A DNA stretch of 53,464 bases, taken from NCBI GenBank assembly GCA_020633125.1, contig JACKEH010000029.1:1-53464 (forward strand). The letters are read 5' to 3'. Shown here in pieces: positions 51,780 through 53,464 of this stretch. Under the pieces are notes generated by a model. The model was not told where the DNA came from, ran no database searches, and worked only from the letters and a program-made list of their open reading frames with translations. Position 1 is the stretch's first letter. Every line of letters begins with the position of its first letter. The position numbers and the translations under genes were made by a program. This stretch comes from Sandaracinus sp. GTDB lineage: Bacteria; Myxococcota_A; Polyangia; Polyangiales; Houyiibacteriaceae.

Positions 51780-53464
51780 GGCCGGCCTCCGAACGCGTCA
51801 CGTCGGCGTCGAGGAACTGCACGACCTGCACGTGCTCGAGGCTCTCGTCCAGGCGGATGCGTCGCACCAGCGCGTCGGCTTCGGCGGCATCGGGCTCCAC
51901 CAAGACCACGTCGGGTCGCGTGCGCCGAATCTCTTCGAAGGCCTTCTCGCCGCCGCAGGTGCCGACGATTTCGTAGCCGCGCGACTCGAGCATCTGCACG
52001 AGCGCCGGGGATGCGGGCGAACGTTCGTCGACGACCAACACGCGCTTCGCGGTCGCGTGGCTGCGTTGAAGCAGGCGCTGCACCTCGGTGAGCAGCACCT
52101 CCGGCTCCGCCGGCTTCGTGAGGTATTTGTCGACCCCGAGCCGATAACCGCGCTCCGCGTCCTGGACGATCGACAGGATCAGGATCGGGATCGTCTGCGT
52201 CACCGGATCCGACTTCAGCACCGCCGCCACGTCGAAGCCGCTGATGTCCGGCATCATGACGTCGAGCACGATCAGGTCCGGACGTCGTGCGCGAACCGAT
52301 TGAATCGCCTCCGCGCCGTTGCTGGCGAGGCGCACGTCGTACCCACGCTCGCCGAGCTGTTGTCGCAGCAGCTCCCGGAGCGACGCGTCGTCGTCGACCA
52401 CGAGGATGTCGCCGCCGACCGCGGGCAGGTGGCTCACCGTGCGCTCGATGCGGTCGACCAACCTGCGCAGCGAGAGATCGGAGACCCGCGCTTCGTTCGG
52501 CCCGAGCGGCAGTACGACGCGGAAGGTCGAGCCTTCGCCGAGCGTGCTCTCGACCGTGATGCGGCCCCGGTGGGCGGCCACGATCTGACGGCAGATCGGC
52601 AGGCCGAGGCCGGTGCCCTGCGGCTTGCTCGTGAGCGTGTCGCCGACCTGCTTGAACTTCTGGAAGATCGACTCGAGGTCGGAGTCCGCGATGCCCGCGC
52701 CGGAGTCTTGGACCGAGAGCTCGAGGCCCTCCGGATGGTGTTTGGCGCGCACGACCACGCGGCCCTCGTCGGTGAACTTCGCGGCGTTCGACACCAGGTT
52801 GAGCAGGACCTGCAACAGGCGATCCTCGTCGCCTTCGAAGTTCGGGAGCCCGGCTTCGATCTCGCTCACGAGCTCGAGCGCGTCCGACGCGAAGAGCCCG
52901 GCGCTGGCGTCGAGCGCGCGTTGCACGAGCGCGGCCGGCTCGATGGGCACGCGCTTCCACTCCATGCGCCCGGCTTCCATCTTCGAGATGTCGAGCACGT
53001 CGTTGATGAGGCTCGTGAGCCGCTGACCCTCGGAGACGATGATGTCGATGTTGCCGCGCACCTGCGCGACCGCGCGTTGCGCCTTGGCATCGGGCGCCGG
53101 GACGTGCGGAAAGACCGCCGCCTCGAGCTTGGTCTTCGTCAGCTTCGCGAAACCGAGCACGCTCGTGAGCGGCGTACGCAGCTCGTGCGAGACCGTCGCG
53201 ATGAAGTCGGTCTTCATCCGGTCGATCTCCTTCTCGAGCGTCACGTCGCGCACGATGACGACCGAGCCGACGGGCGCGGCCCCGTCGTCGTCGGAGGAGA
53301 AGATCGGCGATGCCACCGCGGCACCGGTGCGCTCGCCCGAGAGCACGATCTCGGTACGGGCGACGTGGCGTTCTTCGAGGGCGGTGCGGGCGAGCGCGAG
53401 AAGCTCTTCGGGCAAATCCTCGGTGACGAGCGTGTGGCTTTCGTCCTTCCGAAGCAGCGAGAGG
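51772..53464 (-). CDS. Hybrid histidine kinase with two receiver domains (5' end outside window)
   Basis: The frame is open to the right edge, so the N-terminus is missing. Visible parts run in this order. A PAS-like tail comes first (VGSVVIVRDVTLEKE). The HisKA motif follows as FIATVSHELRTPL, with the phospho-His. HATPase comes next (NLVSNAAKFTDEG, GTGLGLPICR), then a normal receiver (DILVVDDDAS, LIVLDVMMPDISG, YLTKPA). The last is a receiver in which the phospho-Asp position reads LVEPD and the Lys is absent, so it is likely a pseudo-receiver. It is the first visible gene of the signalling operon. Confidence 0.9.
   Translation of the reverse strand, partial: LSLLRKDESHTLVTEDLPEELLALARTALEERHVARTEIVLSGERTGAAVASPIFSSDDDGAAPVGSVVIVRDVTLEKEIDRMKTDFIATVSHELRTPLTSVLGFAKLTKTKLEAAVFPHVPAPDAKAQRAVAQVRGNIDIIVSEGQRLTSLINDVLDISKMEAGRMEWKRVPIEPAALVQRALDASAGLFASDALELVSEIEAGLPNFEGDEDRLLQVLLNLVSNAAKFTDEGRVVVRAKHHPEGLELSVQDSGAGIADSDLESIFQKFKQVGDTLTSKPQGTGLGLPICRQIVAAHRGRITVESTLGEGSTFRVVLPLGPNEARVSDLSLRRLVDRIERTVSHLPAVGGDILVVDDDASLRELLRQQLGERGYDVRLASNGAEAIQSVRARRPDLIVLDVMMPDISGFDVAAVLKSDPVTQTIPILILSIVQDAERGYRLGVDKYLTKPAEPEVLLTEVQRLLQRSHATAKRVLVVDERSPASPALVQMLESRGYEIVGTCGGEKAFEEIRRTRPDVVLVEPDAAEADALVRRIRLDESLEHVQVVQFLDADVTRSEAGHE

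Overview
This window is very GC-rich, gene-dense bacterial chromosome. It most likely comes from a Myxococcota organism, perhaps Sandaracinus-like. The support is a MYXO-CTERM-type C-terminus on a subtilisin, several lipoproteins with Asp-Ala-Gly linkers after the lipid cysteine, thrombospondin type-3 calcium repeats, a CarF-type lipid desaturase, a Ser/Thr kinase fused to a formylglycine-generating-enzyme (SUMF1) domain, and a sigma-54 activator. The genus is inference; no rRNA gene is present.

Layout. 1-8 kb: a 3-hydroxyacyl-CoA dehydrogenase, a VWA/calcium-repeat lipoprotein, and a compact minus-strand cassette of SseB-like protein, class III aminotransferase, LuxE-type acyl-protein synthetase and LuxC-type acyl-CoA reductase. 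8-14 kb: tRNA-Phe(GAA) with its terminator, a Tudor-like small protein, a lipoprotein whose 3' end is tandemly duplicated, a TPR protein, and two disrupted reading frames (a PEGA protein and the 3' end of a GH31 glycosidase) around a short minisatellite. 13-20 kb: PAP2 phosphatase, a coiled-coil membrane protein, SDR, LysR and NmrA genes around a palindromic operator, and an Mrp-type P-loop ATPase. 20-23 kb: a TerB-sugar transferase fusion, a CarF-like desaturase and a sigma-54 activator. 23-30 kb: a heavy-metal RND efflux operon (CzcA/B/C-like) with a His/Asp-rich adaptor and a separate His-rich exported protein. 30-38 kb: an Asp-Thr repeat membrane protein, an HTTM-like membrane protein, a 160-bp MITE-like element, a lipoprotein, a VWA protein, a subtilisin and a TPR protein. 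38.6-41.7 kb: a 1032-residue fusion of 2Fe-2S ferredoxin, flavin/NAD(P)H reductase, NapH-like membrane polyferredoxin and PhnD-like periplasmic binding domain. 42-47.5 kb: CapA-like protein, lipoprotein, GST, WYL-type regulator, HemW. 47.5-53.5 kb: a translationally coupled signalling operon of hybrid histidine kinase, GAF/cyclase-like protein, response regulator and Ser/Thr kinase-SUMF1.

The strongest candidate for an undescribed system is the four-module redox/binding fusion at 38.6-41.7 kb. Its predicted topology is self-consistent: electron-entry modules and clusters inside, the binding module outside. Next is the LuxC/LuxE/aminotransferase cassette with no luciferase genes.

Between genes there is a recurrent repeat vocabulary. 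A ~100-bp dispersed element occurs three times, CCCGTG hexamer arrays occur four times, and a GACACC/GACACG tract occurs both inside a gene and in an intergenic region.
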